Positions 1 through 8,624 of a stretch of 64,000 nt of DNA are shown in pieces (position 1 is the stretch's first letter; each line of letters opens with the position of its first letter). This DNA comes from Tautonia plasticadhaerens (GTDB taxonomy: Bacteria > Planctomycetota > Planctomycetia > Isosphaerales > Isosphaeraceae), in contig NZ_CP036426.1 in the NCBI RefSeq assembly GCF_007752535.1, positions 5,332,001 through 5,396,000 of the forward strand. Reading direction: 5' to 3'. Position numbers and translations under genes: made by a program. The notes beneath the pieces were generated by a model. It worked only from the letters and a program-made list of their open reading frames with translations. It made no database searches and was not told where the DNA came from.

Positions 1-45
1 CCGGAGCGCGGTCGGGCGACCCGAGCCCCCTCGGCATGGAGCCCA

Positions 46-1845
46 ATGCAGCAGTACAACCCCGCCAACCCCCTGATCGTGCAGGGCGACCGGACGGTCC
101 TGCTCGAGGTCGATAATCCGCTCTACCCCGAGGCCCGAGACGCCCTCGCCCCGTTCGCGGAGCTGGAGAAGAGCCCCGAGCACATCCACACCTACCGGCT
201 CACCCCCCTGTCGCTCTGGAACGCGGCGGCCGCCGGGATGACGGCCGACGAGATGGTGGACGTGCTCGGCCTCTTCACCAAGTTCCCGCTGCCCCCCAGC
301 CTCGGGAATGACCTGGCCGAATTGGTCGGCCGGTACGGCCGGGTCCGGCTGGAGCGGGTCGACGGTGAATTGCGGCTGATCTCCTCCGATCGCCCCTTGC
401 TGGAGGAGCTGGCCCGCCGCAAAGGGTTGCGTGATCTACTCTTCCACCGGATCGACGACACCTCGTTCGCCGTCGACGATTCCCACCGCGGCCTGCTGAA
501 GCAGCAACTCATCGCCGCCGGATACCCGGCCGAGGACCTCGCCGGGTACTCCCCCGGCACCCCCTTGGAGGTGAACCTCCGGGAGGGGGAGGCCCGCTCG
601 GGCCGCGCCTTCCAGGTCCGGGACTATCAGCGGCAGTCGGTCGACGCCTTCTACGCGGGGGGGGACGCCCGGGGGGGCTCCGGGGTGATCGTCCTGCCCT
701 GCGGCGCCGGCAAGACAATCGTCGGCATCGCGGCGATGGCCAAGATCAAGACCCAGACCCTCGTGCTGACCACCAGCACGACCGCCGTCGAGCAGTGGAG
801 GCGCGAGATCCTCGACAAGACGGATCTCACCGACGAGCAAGTCGCCACCTACACCGGGGACTCCGAGAAGAAGATCGCCCCGGTGACGCTGGCCACCTAC
901 CAGATCGTTACCTATCGACCGAGCAAGACCGGCCCCTTCCCCCACTTCAAGCTGTTCGCCGAGCGCGACTGGGGCCTGATCGTCTACGACGAGGTCCACC
1001 TGCTGCCGGCACCCGTCTTCCGGGTGACCGCCGACATCCAGGCCCGACGCCGGCTCGGCCTGACCGCCACCCTGGTCCGGGAGGACGGCCGGGAGGACGA
1101 CGTCTTCAGCCTCATCGGCCCGAAGAAATTCGACGTGCCCTGGCGGATCCTGGAGCAGAAGGGCTGGATCGCCGAGGCCCGGTGCGTCGAGATCCGGGCC
1201 GGGCTGCCGGACCCGAACCGCATGGAGTACGCAATCGCCGAGTGGCGGGACAAGTTCCGACTCGCCAGCGAGAACCCCCTGAAGGACGAGCTGGTCGAGG
1301 AGCTGCTCTCCCGGCACGACGGCCCCGACGACCGCGTCCTGGTCATCGGCCAGTACTTGAACCAGCTCAGGCGCCTCGCCGAACGCTTCGAGATCCCACT
1401 GATCACCGGCCAGACCTCCAACGGCGTCCGGGAGGATCTCTACGGCAAGTTCCGTCGCGGCGAGATCCGCAAGCTGATCCTCTCCAAGGTCGGCAACTTC
1501 GCCATCGACCTGCCCGACGCCAACGTGATGGTCCAGGTCTCCGGCACCTTCGGCAGCCGACAGGAGGAGGCCCAGCGGCTCGGGCGGATCCTCCGGCCCA
1601 AGGGGGGTGAGGAGCCCGCCACCTTCTACTCGCTCGTCTCCCGGGACACCCGGGAGATGGAGTTCGCCCACCATCGCCAGCTCTTCCTGACCGAGCAGGG
1701 CTACTCCTACGAGATCCTCGACGCGTCCGACCTGCTCGACGGCCTCGCCCCCGGCCCCCGCCCCCCCGAGGCCGACGACGAGGCCGACGACGAGGCCGTC
1801 GACTCGCCTCCCCGTCGAGAACGCGCCGGCGCGAGGGGCGAGTGA
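46..1845 (+). CDS. XPB/ERCC3-type superfamily 2 DNA helicase
   Basis: A 599-residue 3'-5' DNA helicase/translocase of the XPB (ERCC3, Rad25) family, expected to unwind DNA in repair or transcription-linked processes. The N-terminal ~190 residues are the XPB damage-recognition-like region. The helicase core follows, with Walker A CGAGKT near residue 221, a DEVH box at 315-318, motif III LTATL and motif VI QRLGRILR near residues 510-517. The C-terminus is an acidic, low-complexity tail. ATG 46 is preceded by GGAG at close spacing. It heads a unit with the 75-residue gene 3 bases downstream and the XPB/Ssl2-like gene after that. Mycobacteria also pair an XPB helicase with a partner of this second type (established knowledge). 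Only 45 bases of upstream sequence are present, so its promoter is not visible. Confidence 0.93.
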   Translation: MQQYNPANPLIVQGDRTVLLEVDNPLYPEARDALAPFAELEKSPEHIHTYRLTPLSLWNAAAAGMTADEMVDVLGLFTKFPLPPSLGNDLAELVGRYGRVRLERVDGELRLISSDRPLLEELARRKGLRDLLFHRIDDTSFAVDDSHRGLLKQQLIAAGYPAEDLAGYSPGTPLEVNLREGEARSGRAFQVRDYQRQSVDAFYAGGDARGGSGVIVLPCGAGKTIVGIAAMAKIKTQTLVLTTSTTAVEQWRREILDKTDLTDEQVATYTGDSEKKIAPVTLATYQIVTYRPSKTGPFPHFKLFAERDWGLIVYDEVHLLPAPVFRVTADIQARRRLGLTATLVREDGREDDVFSLIGPKKFDVPWRILEQKGWIAEARCVEIRAGLPDPNRMEYAIAEWRDKFRLASENPLKDELVEELLSRHDGPDDRVLVIGQYLNQLRRLAERFEIPLITGQTSNGVREDLYGKFRRGEIRKLILSKVGNFAIDLPDANVMVQVSGTFGSRQEEAQRLGRILRPKGGEEPATFYSLVSRDTREMEFAHHRQLFLTEQGYSYEILDASDLLDGLAPGPRPPEADDEADDEAVDSPPRRERAGARGE

Positions 1846-1848
1846 GCG

Positions 1849-2076
1849 ATGACCCCGACCCCCGCGCCCCGGACCCCGATCAAGCTGCACCGCAACGTGG
1901 CCCTGATCCGCACCGAGGATCCCCTCGTGATCGAGGAGCTGATGGCCCGCAAGCCGCTGGCCCGGCTGATCGCCGGCCGCCTGTCGGAGACGGTCCTACT
2001 CGTCAGGCCGGAGGACGAGGCCGCCCTGCTGGAGGAGCTGAGGCGCATGGGGCACGCCCCCCGCGTCGTGCGATGA
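1849..2076 (+). CDS. Small protein matching the C-terminal domain of the downstream XPB-partner protein
   Basis: A 75-residue protein lying 3 bases after the helicase stop and ending 1 base before the next start, so it is clearly part of the operon. I know no named family for it. Its residues 18-69 align without gaps to residues 691-742 of the 747-residue protein encoded next, with 19 identities in 52 positions by my hand count, including shared DP, LRR and G positions. It therefore looks like a free-standing copy of that protein's C-terminal domain. A plausible role, by inference only, is to compete with or complement that domain when it contacts the helicase. Confidence 0.8.
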   Translation: MTPTPAPRTPIKLHRNVALIRTEDPLVIEELMARKPLARLIAGRLSETVLLVRPEDEAALLEELRRMGHAPRVVR

Positions 2077-2077
2077 C

Positions 2078-4321
2078 ATGGCGATGACCGACCCGACGCC
2101 CGACGACCTGCCGACCGACGAGCCCGAGGACGGCCCCGAGGGCGACGCCCAGGACGGGGACGGGGCCTCCCCGATCCCCTGCTCCTATCGCTCCGCCCTG
2201 GCCACGTCCGGCCCATGGCGGCTCCGGGCCATCCTCAAGGAACTGGGCGTCGACCCGGGCCGCCGCTCCCTCGGCCTGGACGAGGCGCTGGCCGAACATC
2301 TCGACGCCCCGAGCACCGTCGGCCGAATCCTCGACGCCCTCGGCCCCGAGCCGCACCAGGCGTTCGGCCTCTTCTCCCGCACCGAGACGCCGGTCTGGCC
2401 GGCCGTCGCCCTCGGCGAGGCCCTGCTCGGCCTGGGCGTCGACCCGGCCCGGGCGCTCGATCGCCCCCTCGCCCTCGGCCTGGTCGCCCCGATGCCGGCC
2501 CCGGACGGCCCCGATGACCAGCTCTTCCCGCTCGTTCCGGGGAGGATCCCCGGGCTGAGGTTCGTCGCCCACCCCGCCGCCCTCGAATCGACCCGCATCC
2601 GCCCCCCGCTCGGGGACGGGCCGGCTACCCTGGGGGAGCCCGCCCGGCTCGTCCGCGAGTCCGACGGCCTCGAGCCGGTGCTCCGCCTGGCGGCCCTCTG
2701 GCAGCTCGCCGACGCCGCGCCCCTGAAACGGACCCGGCAGGGGGATCTCTACAAGCGGGACCGCCAGCGTCTCGACGAGGATCCCGCCCTCGCCGGGCCG
2801 ATCGCCGACGTGCTCCGCCCCGTGGACGACCCCGTCTCCCGCTGGCTCAACCTCGCCCGGTCCGTCGGGCTGCTCCTCGACGAGCCGGATTCCGACCGGA
2901 TCGTCTCCGCGCCCTCTGAGTTCTGGGGCGAGCACGGGGTCCACCTGCCCCAGATGATCGCGGCCCGCTGGCTCGGTGGCGGCGACTTGCGCCTCGGCCC
3001 CGCCGCTGACCCCGGCTCCTCGCTCGCCCTCCGGATCGCCTCCCTGCTCGCCCTCGCCTCGGCCGGGGAGGACGACTGGTTCCTCCTGGAGGAACTCGCC
3101 ACCTGGCTCGGGGCGAGGATGCACCCGCCCGCCCCGGCCGAGTCGAAGCCCGAACGCCGGAAGGGCCGGCCCGAGCCCCCGCCGCCCGACGACCCGATGC
3201 TCGACGCGCTGCATGCCGCCCTGCTCGGCCCGGCCTACCTGCTCGGCCTCGTCCGGGTCGGCGAGTCCGGGCCGGGCGGTCTCCCGGCGGTGCAGCTCTC
3301 CCCCCGGGGCCGCTACGTGCTCGGCCTCGGCCCGCCGCCCCCGCCCCCCCCTCGGATCGAGCAATTCCTGTTCGTCCAGCCGAACTTCGAGATCGTCGCC
3401 TACCGACAGGGGATGAACCCCGCGCTGATCGGCCGACTGAGCCGGTTCGCCCGCTGGGAACAGCTCGGGTCGGCCCTGACGCTCCGGCTCAACTCCGACT
3501 CCATCGACCGCGGCCTCGCCTCCGGCCTCTCGGCCGGTGAGATCCGGGATTGGTTGGGCAAGCATGCCGTCCGCCCCCTCCCCGACGGGGTCTCCGGCGC
3601 CATCGACACCTGGGCCGGCCGACGCGACCGCCTCACCTATTTCTCCTCCGCCACGCTCATCGAGTTCGGCTCCCCCTCCGAGCTGGAGGAGGCCCTGGCC
3701 GATTGGCCTGAGGGCCCCTCCTCGCCGCCGATGCGGGTGGCCGACCGGGTTTTGCTCGTCGAGGACGAAGGCGCGATCCCGTTCAAACGCTTCCGGCTCG
3801 CCGGGGCCCGCGACTATCGCCGCCCCCCCGAGACCTGCGTCGGGGTCGGCGCCGACGGGGTCTCCCTCTCCGCCGACCCGGCCCGGGGCGACCTCTTCGT
3901 CGAGGCCGAGTTGTCCCGGTTCGCCGACCTCGACCCGGACACGCCCGCCGACGCCCTCCGACGCCGATACGTCGTCTCCCCGGAGTCGCTCCGACGGGCC
4001 TCGGCCGAGGGGATGACCGCCGCCTCGCTCTCCCAGTGGTACGCCCACCGGACCGGCGGCAAGATCCCCCCCGCCGTCCGCCTGATCGCCCGCCTGGTCG
4101 ACCTCGAAGGAGAGGGGCTCCCCCCTCCCCTCAAGGCCGACCGACCGCTCTTGCTCCGGGCCCCCGACCCCGAAATCCTCGACGGCCTGCTCCAGCATCC
4201 CGACACCCGCCCGTTGCTCGGCGACCGCCTGGGGCCCACGGCCGCGGTGGTCCGATCCGTCGACCCCGCCGCGCTCCGCGACGCCCTCCGACGGCTCGGC
4301 GTCCGGCTCGATCTGGACTGA
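2078..4321 (+). CDS. XPB/Ssl2-like helicase-associated protein (Helicase_C_3 type)
   Basis: A 747-residue protein without helicase motifs. It contains the segment FVQPNFEIVA near residue 431, characteristic of the XPB/Ssl2-like N-terminal domain family (often called Helicase_C_3). The N-terminal part (about 30-420) is helical and Leu/Ala/Asp-rich, with a Pro-rich linker near residue 350-420. The last ~55 residues form a small domain also present as the separate 75-residue protein upstream. Such proteins are encoded beside bacterial XPB helicases and are presumed partners of them. The start is ATG 2078, one base after the preceding stop, consistent with translational coupling. The exact biochemical role is unknown. 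Confidence 0.8.
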   Translation: MAMTDPTPDDLPTDEPEDGPEGDAQDGDGASPIPCSYRSALATSGPWRLRAILKELGVDPGRRSLGLDEALAEHLDAPSTVGRILDALGPEPHQAFGLFSRTETPVWPAVALGEALLGLGVDPARALDRPLALGLVAPMPAPDGPDDQLFPLVPGRIPGLRFVAHPAALESTRIRPPLGDGPATLGEPARLVRESDGLEPVLRLAALWQLADAAPLKRTRQGDLYKRDRQRLDEDPALAGPIADVLRPVDDPVSRWLNLARSVGLLLDEPDSDRIVSAPSEFWGEHGVHLPQMIAARWLGGGDLRLGPAADPGSSLALRIASLLALASAGEDDWFLLEELATWLGARMHPPAPAESKPERRKGRPEPPPPDDPMLDALHAALLGPAYLLGLVRVGESGPGGLPAVQLSPRGRYVLGLGPPPPPPPRIEQFLFVQPNFEIVAYRQGMNPALIGRLSRFARWEQLGSALTLRLNSDSIDRGLASGLSAGEIRDWLGKHAVRPLPDGVSGAIDTWAGRRDRLTYFSSATLIEFGSPSELEEALADWPEGPSSPPMRVADRVLLVEDEGAIPFKRFRLAGARDYRRPPETCVGVGADGVSLSADPARGDLFVEAELSRFADLDPDTPADALRRRYVVSPESLRRASAEGMTAASLSQWYAHRTGGKIPPAVRLIARLVDLEGEGLPPPLKADRPLLLRAPDPEILDGLLQHPDTRPLLGDRLGPTAAVVRSVDPAALRDALRRLGVRLDLD

Positions 4322-4338
4322 ATCGCCCATCCCGCCGC

Positions 4339-4566
4339 TCACCGCACCACGCCCCCCGAGGCGGGCACGAGCAGGCTCAATCCCCGGATCCGGGATGTGC
4401 AGGGCTGGTTGTCGGTCTGGAACAGGAAGGCGCCCATCGCCAGGATGAGGGGACCAATCGACGACGGCGAGCCGATCAAACGGGCGCCGGCGACGACGGC
4501 CACGGCGGGAACGAATCGACCCATCCCGATCCGGACGGGGCCGCAAATCCCCGGACTGCGGCGCAT
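4339..4566 (-). CDS. Possible small membrane protein downstream of the sigma factor gene
   Basis: A 75-codon reading frame (61 codons from the internal ATG at 4524) on the same strand as the sigma factor, 95 bases beyond its stop. The central stretch is hydrophobic enough for one or two membrane segments (FVPAVAVVAGARLIG and IGPLILAMGAFLF). Third codon positions are strongly G/C, as in real genes here. No clear ribosome binding site is visible before either start, and I do not recognise the family. It could be a small membrane or anti-sigma-like partner, but that is speculative. Confidence 0.35.
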   Translation of the reverse strand: MRRSPGICGPVRIGMGRFVPAVAVVAGARLIGSPSSIGPLILAMGAFLFQTDNQPCTSRIRGLSLLVPASGGVVR

Positions 4567-4603
4567 CCACGGCCGTCGGCCACGGTGGCCTGGTCGCGCC
4601 GTC

Positions 4604-4638
4604 GGGAACGAGTCACGGGAACGAGTCACGGGAACGAG
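4604..4638. repeat. 13-base tandem direct repeat (2.7 copies)
   Basis: The 13-base unit GGGAACGAGTCAC occurs at 4604-4616 and 4617-4629, with a partial third copy at 4630-4638. It lies between the end of the sigma factor gene and the possible small membrane gene. Copy number could vary by slippage, or the repeat could be a binding site array; neither is shown. Confidence 0.8.
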
Positions 4639-4661
4639 GACCGGGGCGGCGTCACGCTCGC

Positions 4662-5246
4662 TCAGCGGGAGCGTTCCTCCGCGGCCTCCCGGAGCTTGCG
4701 GCGGGCCTTGGCGAGGATGGGGCCGACGGAGTTCTCGGGGATGTCCAGTTCCTTGCCGATCTGCCGGTAATTCAGGAAGGACAGGTGGTACATGCGGATG
4801 ACCTTCGCCTCCCGATCGGAGAGGTGCCGGAGCATCGCCTCGACATCCTCGGCCGAGGCGATCGGCTCGACGACCTCCTCGGTGAGATCCTCGACGTCGA
4901 CGGCCGCCCGGTGGGCCCTCGTATGGCCGAGCGAGGCCTCTCGCTGGCGCTTGACCATCTCCTTGACGCAGATCCGGCGGGCGACCACCGTGAGGTAGGT
5001 CGGCAGCGAACTCTGGGCCTTGAAGCGGCGGAGCACGGCGTAATCGTCGTCGACGACTCGCAGCAGGATCTCGGCGCAGATGTCCTCCACGTCGGCCTGG
5101 CTGAGCGTGACGCTCCGGGCGTAGGAGACGTGGTGGATGACGTGATAGATCAGGCCCATGTAGCGGTCGACGAACTCGATCCAGGAGCCGGGCTCCCGCT
5201 TCAGGCATCGGTCGAGCAATTGGCGGTCGAAGTCGCGGAGGGGCAC
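4662..5246 (-). CDS. ECF-like RNA polymerase sigma factor
   Basis: A sigma-70 family protein of about 194 residues. Region 2 lies near residues 10-90 (WIEFVDRYMGLIYHVIHH and the following QADVEDICAEILLRV). Region 4 is at the C-terminus, where LSDREAKVIRMYHLSFLNYR leads into the helix-turn-helix QIGKELDIPENSVGPILAKA. I chose GTG 5246 because GGGAGG lies 7 bases upstream; a longer in-frame extension to 5393 is Pro/Arg-rich and probably untranslated leader. It should redirect RNA polymerase to a stress or envelope regulon. No obvious anti-sigma gene is adjacent, although a small possible membrane gene follows. Confidence 0.88.
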   Translation of the reverse strand: MPLRDFDRQLLDRCLKREPGSWIEFVDRYMGLIYHVIHHVSYARSVTLSQADVEDICAEILLRVVDDDYAVLRRFKAQSSLPTYLTVVARRICVKEMVKRQREASLGHTRAHRAAVDVEDLTEEVVEPIASAEDVEAMLRHLSDREAKVIRMYHLSFLNYRQIGKELDIPENSVGPILAKARRKLREAAEERSR

Positions 5247-5622
5247 GTCCAGACCTCCCAGGTGAGTCGATCGAGCGGGGGGTGTGTCTCGGGGGGCTCG
5301 GGCGGTATCGCGGGCGGGATCGCCCGGCGAGGGAGGGGAGGGAAAGCCCACCCCGGCCTTCGATGGCCCCGGAGCCGACGCCACCGCCTTCATTCTTACG
5401 ACCCGGTCGATCTCCCCCGGACACCGGCCCGGAGGATCGCTCGACGCTCACCAATAAAGTCTTACACCGCGAACGGCTTGGGGCAAGTCGGGCCGCCCCG
5501 ATCGGGACCCCGGGAAACGCCATTCCTCGGACCACTCGGAATTGCTAGACTCGCCCCGACAGGGGGCCCCGCCGGGTCGCCGCCCCTCCCTCCTCCCCCG
5601 GAACCTGGCGAACGCGACGCCC
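5247..5622. other. Divergent intergenic region between sigma factor and response regulator
   Basis: These 376 bases hold no convincing gene. There is a small AT-rich patch at about 5448-5475 that could carry the promoter of the minus-strand sigma gene, and a weak -10-like TAGACT at 5546-5551 facing the response regulator. Neither has a good -35 element. Confidence 0.4.
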
Positions 5623-6081
5623 ATGGACACCACCCCGGACCGCCCGGTCATCCTCATCGCCGACGACCACCCCCAGAACGTCGAGTTGCTGGAGGCGTAC
5701 CTCTCGGGGATCGACTGCGAGATCCTCACCGCCGCCGACGGCGAGGAGACGCTCCAGGTCGTCCGCGAGCAGAAACCGGACCTCGTCCTGCTCGACGTGA
5801 TGATGCCCCGCGTCTCCGGCTTCGAGGTCTGCCGGACGATCCGGGCCGACCCCGAGACGAGCAACACCCTGGTCCTGATCGTGACCGCCCTGAACGAGGC
5901 CGCCGACTTCGAACGCGGCGTCCAGGCCGGGACCGACGACTTCCTGACGAAGCCCGTGAATAAGGTCGAACTGCTCTGCCGGGTCAAGAGCTTGCTCCGG
6001 GTCCGGCACCTCAAGAATCAGCTCGACCGGACCCTCGCCTACCTCTCCGAGGTCGAGGAGGCGAGCCGGGGGCGAGGCTGA
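5623..6081 (+). CDS. Stand-alone response regulator receiver protein
   Basis: A 152-residue single REC domain with no DNA-binding output domain. It has the acidic pair D14-D15, the phosphoacceptor D58 in LVLLDVMMP, the conserved Thr of the VTALNE turn and K110 in LTKPV. The C-terminal helix (residues 112-150) is charged and may form a short coiled coil. ATG 5623 is used because upstream in-frame codons are Arg/Pro-rich and lack similarity to REC domains. No histidine kinase is adjacent, so its partner must be encoded elsewhere. It probably signals by protein-protein contact, as single-domain regulators do. Confidence 0.9.
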   Translation: MDTTPDRPVILIADDHPQNVELLEAYLSGIDCEILTAADGEETLQVVREQKPDLVLLDVMMPRVSGFEVCRTIRADPETSNTLVLIVTALNEAADFERGVQAGTDDFLTKPVNKVELLCRVKSLLRVRHLKNQLDRTLAYLSEVEEASRGRG

Positions 6082-6099
6082 GGGAGCCCCCACTCGCCC

Positions 6100-6130
6100 C
6101 CCCGCCCTCCCCGGGCGGGGGAGGGCGGGG
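6100..6130. terminator. Perfect 13-bp GC hairpin between convergent genes
   Basis: Arms 6100-6112 and 6118-6130 are fully complementary with a 5-base loop. The hairpin sits between the ends of the response regulator and sppA, so it may stop transcription from both sides. No U-tract follows. Confidence 0.6.
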
Positions 6131-6140
6131 CGTCGGTCGA

Positions 6141-7961
6141 TCAGCGGATGCGGACCTCGAATGGCAGGAGGAGCACCGCCGGCTCCCGCTCCACCAGCTT
6201 GCGGAGGGCTTCCGCCCGGGCGGCGACCGACCGGATCGGCTCCGGCAGCACGGACTCGACGCCGAGGACCGGGGCGCGGATCCCCATGCCGTCGAACGCC
6301 TCGGAGAGCGACTCGAAGATCGACTTCGGCTCGGGCAGGACCAGCCGCTCGACCTCGACCTCGGGGCCCAGGTCGGCCAGCGCCTTCGCCTTCGCCACCG
6401 CCTCCTCCAGAGTCCCCAGCTCGTCGACCAGGCCGAGCTCCTTGGCCTTGCGGCCGGAGTAGACCCGGCCCCCGGCCAGGTCCTCCAGGGCGTCGAATTC
6501 CATCTCCCTCCCCTCGGCGGCCTTGGACACGAACTGGCGATACGTGTCCTCCATCATCGCCCGGACGGCCTCCTCCTGCTCCTCGTTGAAGGGGGAGAAG
6601 GGGGAGAACAGGGCCCCATTCTCCCCCACCCGGACCGTGTCGGTCGTCACGCCCACCTTCTCCAGCAGGCCGCCGAGGGCGAACTTGCCGCCGACCACGC
6701 CGATCGAGCCGGTCAGGGTGCCCGGCTCGGCGAAGATCGAGTCGCAGCCCATGCTGATGTAGTACCCGCCGGAGGCGGCGGTGTCGGACATGCTGGCCAC
6801 GATCGGCTTCTCGGCCTCGACGATCGCCCGCCACATCAGGTCGCTTGCCAGGGCGCTGCCGCCGGGGGAGTCGACCCGGAGGACGATCGCCTTGACCGTC
6901 TCGTCCTGCTCGGCCTTCTCGATCTGCTCGACGATCGTGTCGGAGCCCATCACCGCCTCTCCCAGGAAGGACCCCGGGGAGGACTTGCCGGCCTGGATCA
7001 CGCCGGTCGCGTAGATGACGGCCACCTTGGGCGCCTTGGACTCGGCCGCCTTGGTCCCCTCCCCGGACAGTTCCTGGAGCAGCTTCATGAACCCGGCGAA
7101 CCCGGAATAGTCCTCCGGCTCGGGCTCGCCATACTCCTCGTCGAGCTTAACCTCTTTCACGCCGAGCGCCTCGGCCAGGTGCTCCTCGACCTGGTCCGGG
7201 TAGGCCAGCTCGTCGACCAGGCCGACCTCGACCGCCTTGGAGGCCGTGTAGGGGCCGTCGTCGACCAGGGCCCGGGCCACGGCGGCGTCGAGCTTGCGGC
7301 CCTCGGCGATGGACTCGATGAACAGGTCGAACTCGTCGGAGAGGACGGCGGTCAGCTCCTCCCGGAACTCGGGGCTCATCTCGGTCCGGGTGTAGGGCTC
7401 GGCGGCCCCCTTGTATTCGCCGACCTGCAGGTAGTCGGGCTGGACGCCGAGCTTGTCGAACAGCCCTTTGAAGAAGGTGACCTCGGCCGCCAGGCCGGAG
7501 AGCATCAGCGAGCCGCTCTCGGGCATCACCACTCGGTCGGCGGCCGAGGCGACCCAGTAGTCGGCGTTGCCGGCCATCTCCAGCAGGGCGACGACGGGCT
7601 TGCCCGTCTCCCGGAAGTCGGAAATCGCCCGGCGCAGCTCGTTGGCCTTGCCCGGCCCGACGGCCAGGTCCCGGAACCGGAGGACCAGGGCCTTCACCTC
7701 GTCGTCCTTCGCGGCCGTTTCGATCTTCCCCAGCAAGGTCGGCAAATTCTTCTCGATCGGCGAGCCGTCGAGCCCCAGCGGGGACGGGGCCTCGGCCAGG
7801 GTCCCCTTGAGGGTCAGGTCGACCACGATCGGGGGCTTCGACGCCTTCGTCGACTCCTCGTCGGGTTTCCCGGCGTCGGCAGGCTTCGGGTCGTCCTGGG
7901 GGGCGGGGGAAACCCAGCCCGGTGCCAGCAGCACGAGCCAGGCGATGAGTGCGGTGTTCAT
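6141..7961 (-). CDS. sppA: Signal peptide peptidase SppA, 67K type
   Basis: A 606-residue membrane-associated serine protease that degrades cleaved signal peptides and envelope proteins. It has an N-terminal signal/anchor segment and two tandem S49 domains, the length expected for the long SppA form. The catalytic Lys is K184 in VGEYKGAAEP of the first domain. The catalytic Ser is S397 in DTAASGGYY of the second, matching the Lys/Ser dyad of E. coli SppA. The start could be ATG 7961 or the in-frame TTG 7967; the TTG has the better-spaced GGAG. It is divergent from the STAS gene, and a hairpin follows its stop. Confidence 0.93.
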   Translation of the reverse strand: MNTALIAWLVLLAPGWVSPAPQDDPKPADAGKPDEESTKASKPPIVVDLTLKGTLAEAPSPLGLDGSPIEKNLPTLLGKIETAAKDDEVKALVLRFRDLAVGPGKANELRRAISDFRETGKPVVALLEMAGNADYWVASAADRVVMPESGSLMLSGLAAEVTFFKGLFDKLGVQPDYLQVGEYKGAAEPYTRTEMSPEFREELTAVLSDEFDLFIESIAEGRKLDAAVARALVDDGPYTASKAVEVGLVDELAYPDQVEEHLAEALGVKEVKLDEEYGEPEPEDYSGFAGFMKLLQELSGEGTKAAESKAPKVAVIYATGVIQAGKSSPGSFLGEAVMGSDTIVEQIEKAEQDETVKAIVLRVDSPGGSALASDLMWRAIVEAEKPIVASMSDTAASGGYYISMGCDSIFAEPGTLTGSIGVVGGKFALGGLLEKVGVTTDTVRVGENGALFSPFSPFNEEQEEAVRAMMEDTYRQFVSKAAEGREMEFDALEDLAGGRVYSGRKAKELGLVDELGTLEEAVAKAKALADLGPEVEVERLVLPEPKSIFESLSEAFDGMGIRAPVLGVESVLPEPIRSVAARAEALRKLVEREPAVLLLPFEVRIR

Positions 7962-7967
7962 CGGCAA

Positions 7968-8226
7968 GTGGGACTCCAGTCGTCGGGTCGGCCCCGGCCG
8001 GCCCTCGGGAATCGGGAGGGAATCCGGCCGGGGGGCGGATTTTCGATCTCGGCCGTGCTATGGTAATACGAATCTTCGATCGGGTAGATTAGGTGCCGGG
8101 AGCCGGCGACGGAGAACCCGGGCGTTTGGCCACCCGGGGGATGTCGCATCGACCGATCGTGACGCCCCCGTCCGGTCGGCCCGCGATCCCGGCCCCGCCT
8201 TGAACCGGCCTTGAGGAGCTCGCCCC
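7968..8226. promoter_or_regulatory. Divergent promoter region of sppA and STAS genes
   Basis: This 259-base intergenic stretch contains an AT-richer patch at about 8038-8092, unusual for this GC-rich DNA, where promoters for both directions probably lie. I could not find a strong -35/-10 pair. Confidence 0.4.
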
Positions 8227-8586
8227 ATGTCGCAAGGTGCCCGCCAGCGACTCCAGCTCGAGACGATCGACGACGTGGTCGTCGTCAGCTTCACCGACAG
8301 CAAGATCGTCTCCGACGAGGTCATTCAGGAGGTCGGCGAACAGCTCTACGGCCTCGTCGATGAGCAGGGCCACTCCCGGCTCCTGCTGAATTTCAGCAAC
8401 GTCATGTACCTCTCCAGCGCCGCCCTCGGCAAGCTGATCCAGCTGAAGAAGAAGGTCGGCGCCGTCAAGGGGACGATGAAGCTCTGCTGCATCCACCCGG
8501 ACCTGCTGGAGGTCTTCAAGATCACCCGGCTGGACCAGGTCTTCCCGATCTACAAGGACGAGCAGTCGGCCCTCGACTCGTTCTGA
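8227..8586 (+). CDS. STAS-domain anti-sigma factor antagonist
   Basis: A 119-residue single STAS domain of the SpoIIAA/RsbV type. The conserved switch region is YLSSAALGKL near residues 60-69, containing the Ser usually phosphorylated by an RsbW-type kinase. GAGGAG lies upstream of ATG 8227. Proteins of this family release a sigma factor or other target from an anti-sigma kinase in a partner-switching cascade. A second STAS gene follows 38 bases later, but no kinase or PP2C phosphatase gene is present nearby. Confidence 0.9.
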   Translation: MSQGARQRLQLETIDDVVVVSFTDSKIVSDEVIQEVGEQLYGLVDEQGHSRLLLNFSNVMYLSSAALGKLIQLKKKVGAVKGTMKLCCIHPDLLEVFKITRLDQVFPIYKDEQSALDSF

Positions 8587-8624
8587 GCCGGGGCCGGATC
8601 GCCTCGTCGGAAGGCCGCGACGCG

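Noticed and set aside
436-1890. Long minus-strand frame opposite the XPB helicase
   Set aside because: It is antisense to a clear gene. Such long mirror frames arise from high GC third positions; composition is low-complexity with no domain.
2003-4570. 855-codon minus-strand frame
   Set aside because: Shadow of the XPB/Ssl2-like gene; Gly/Glu/Pro-rich and without motifs.
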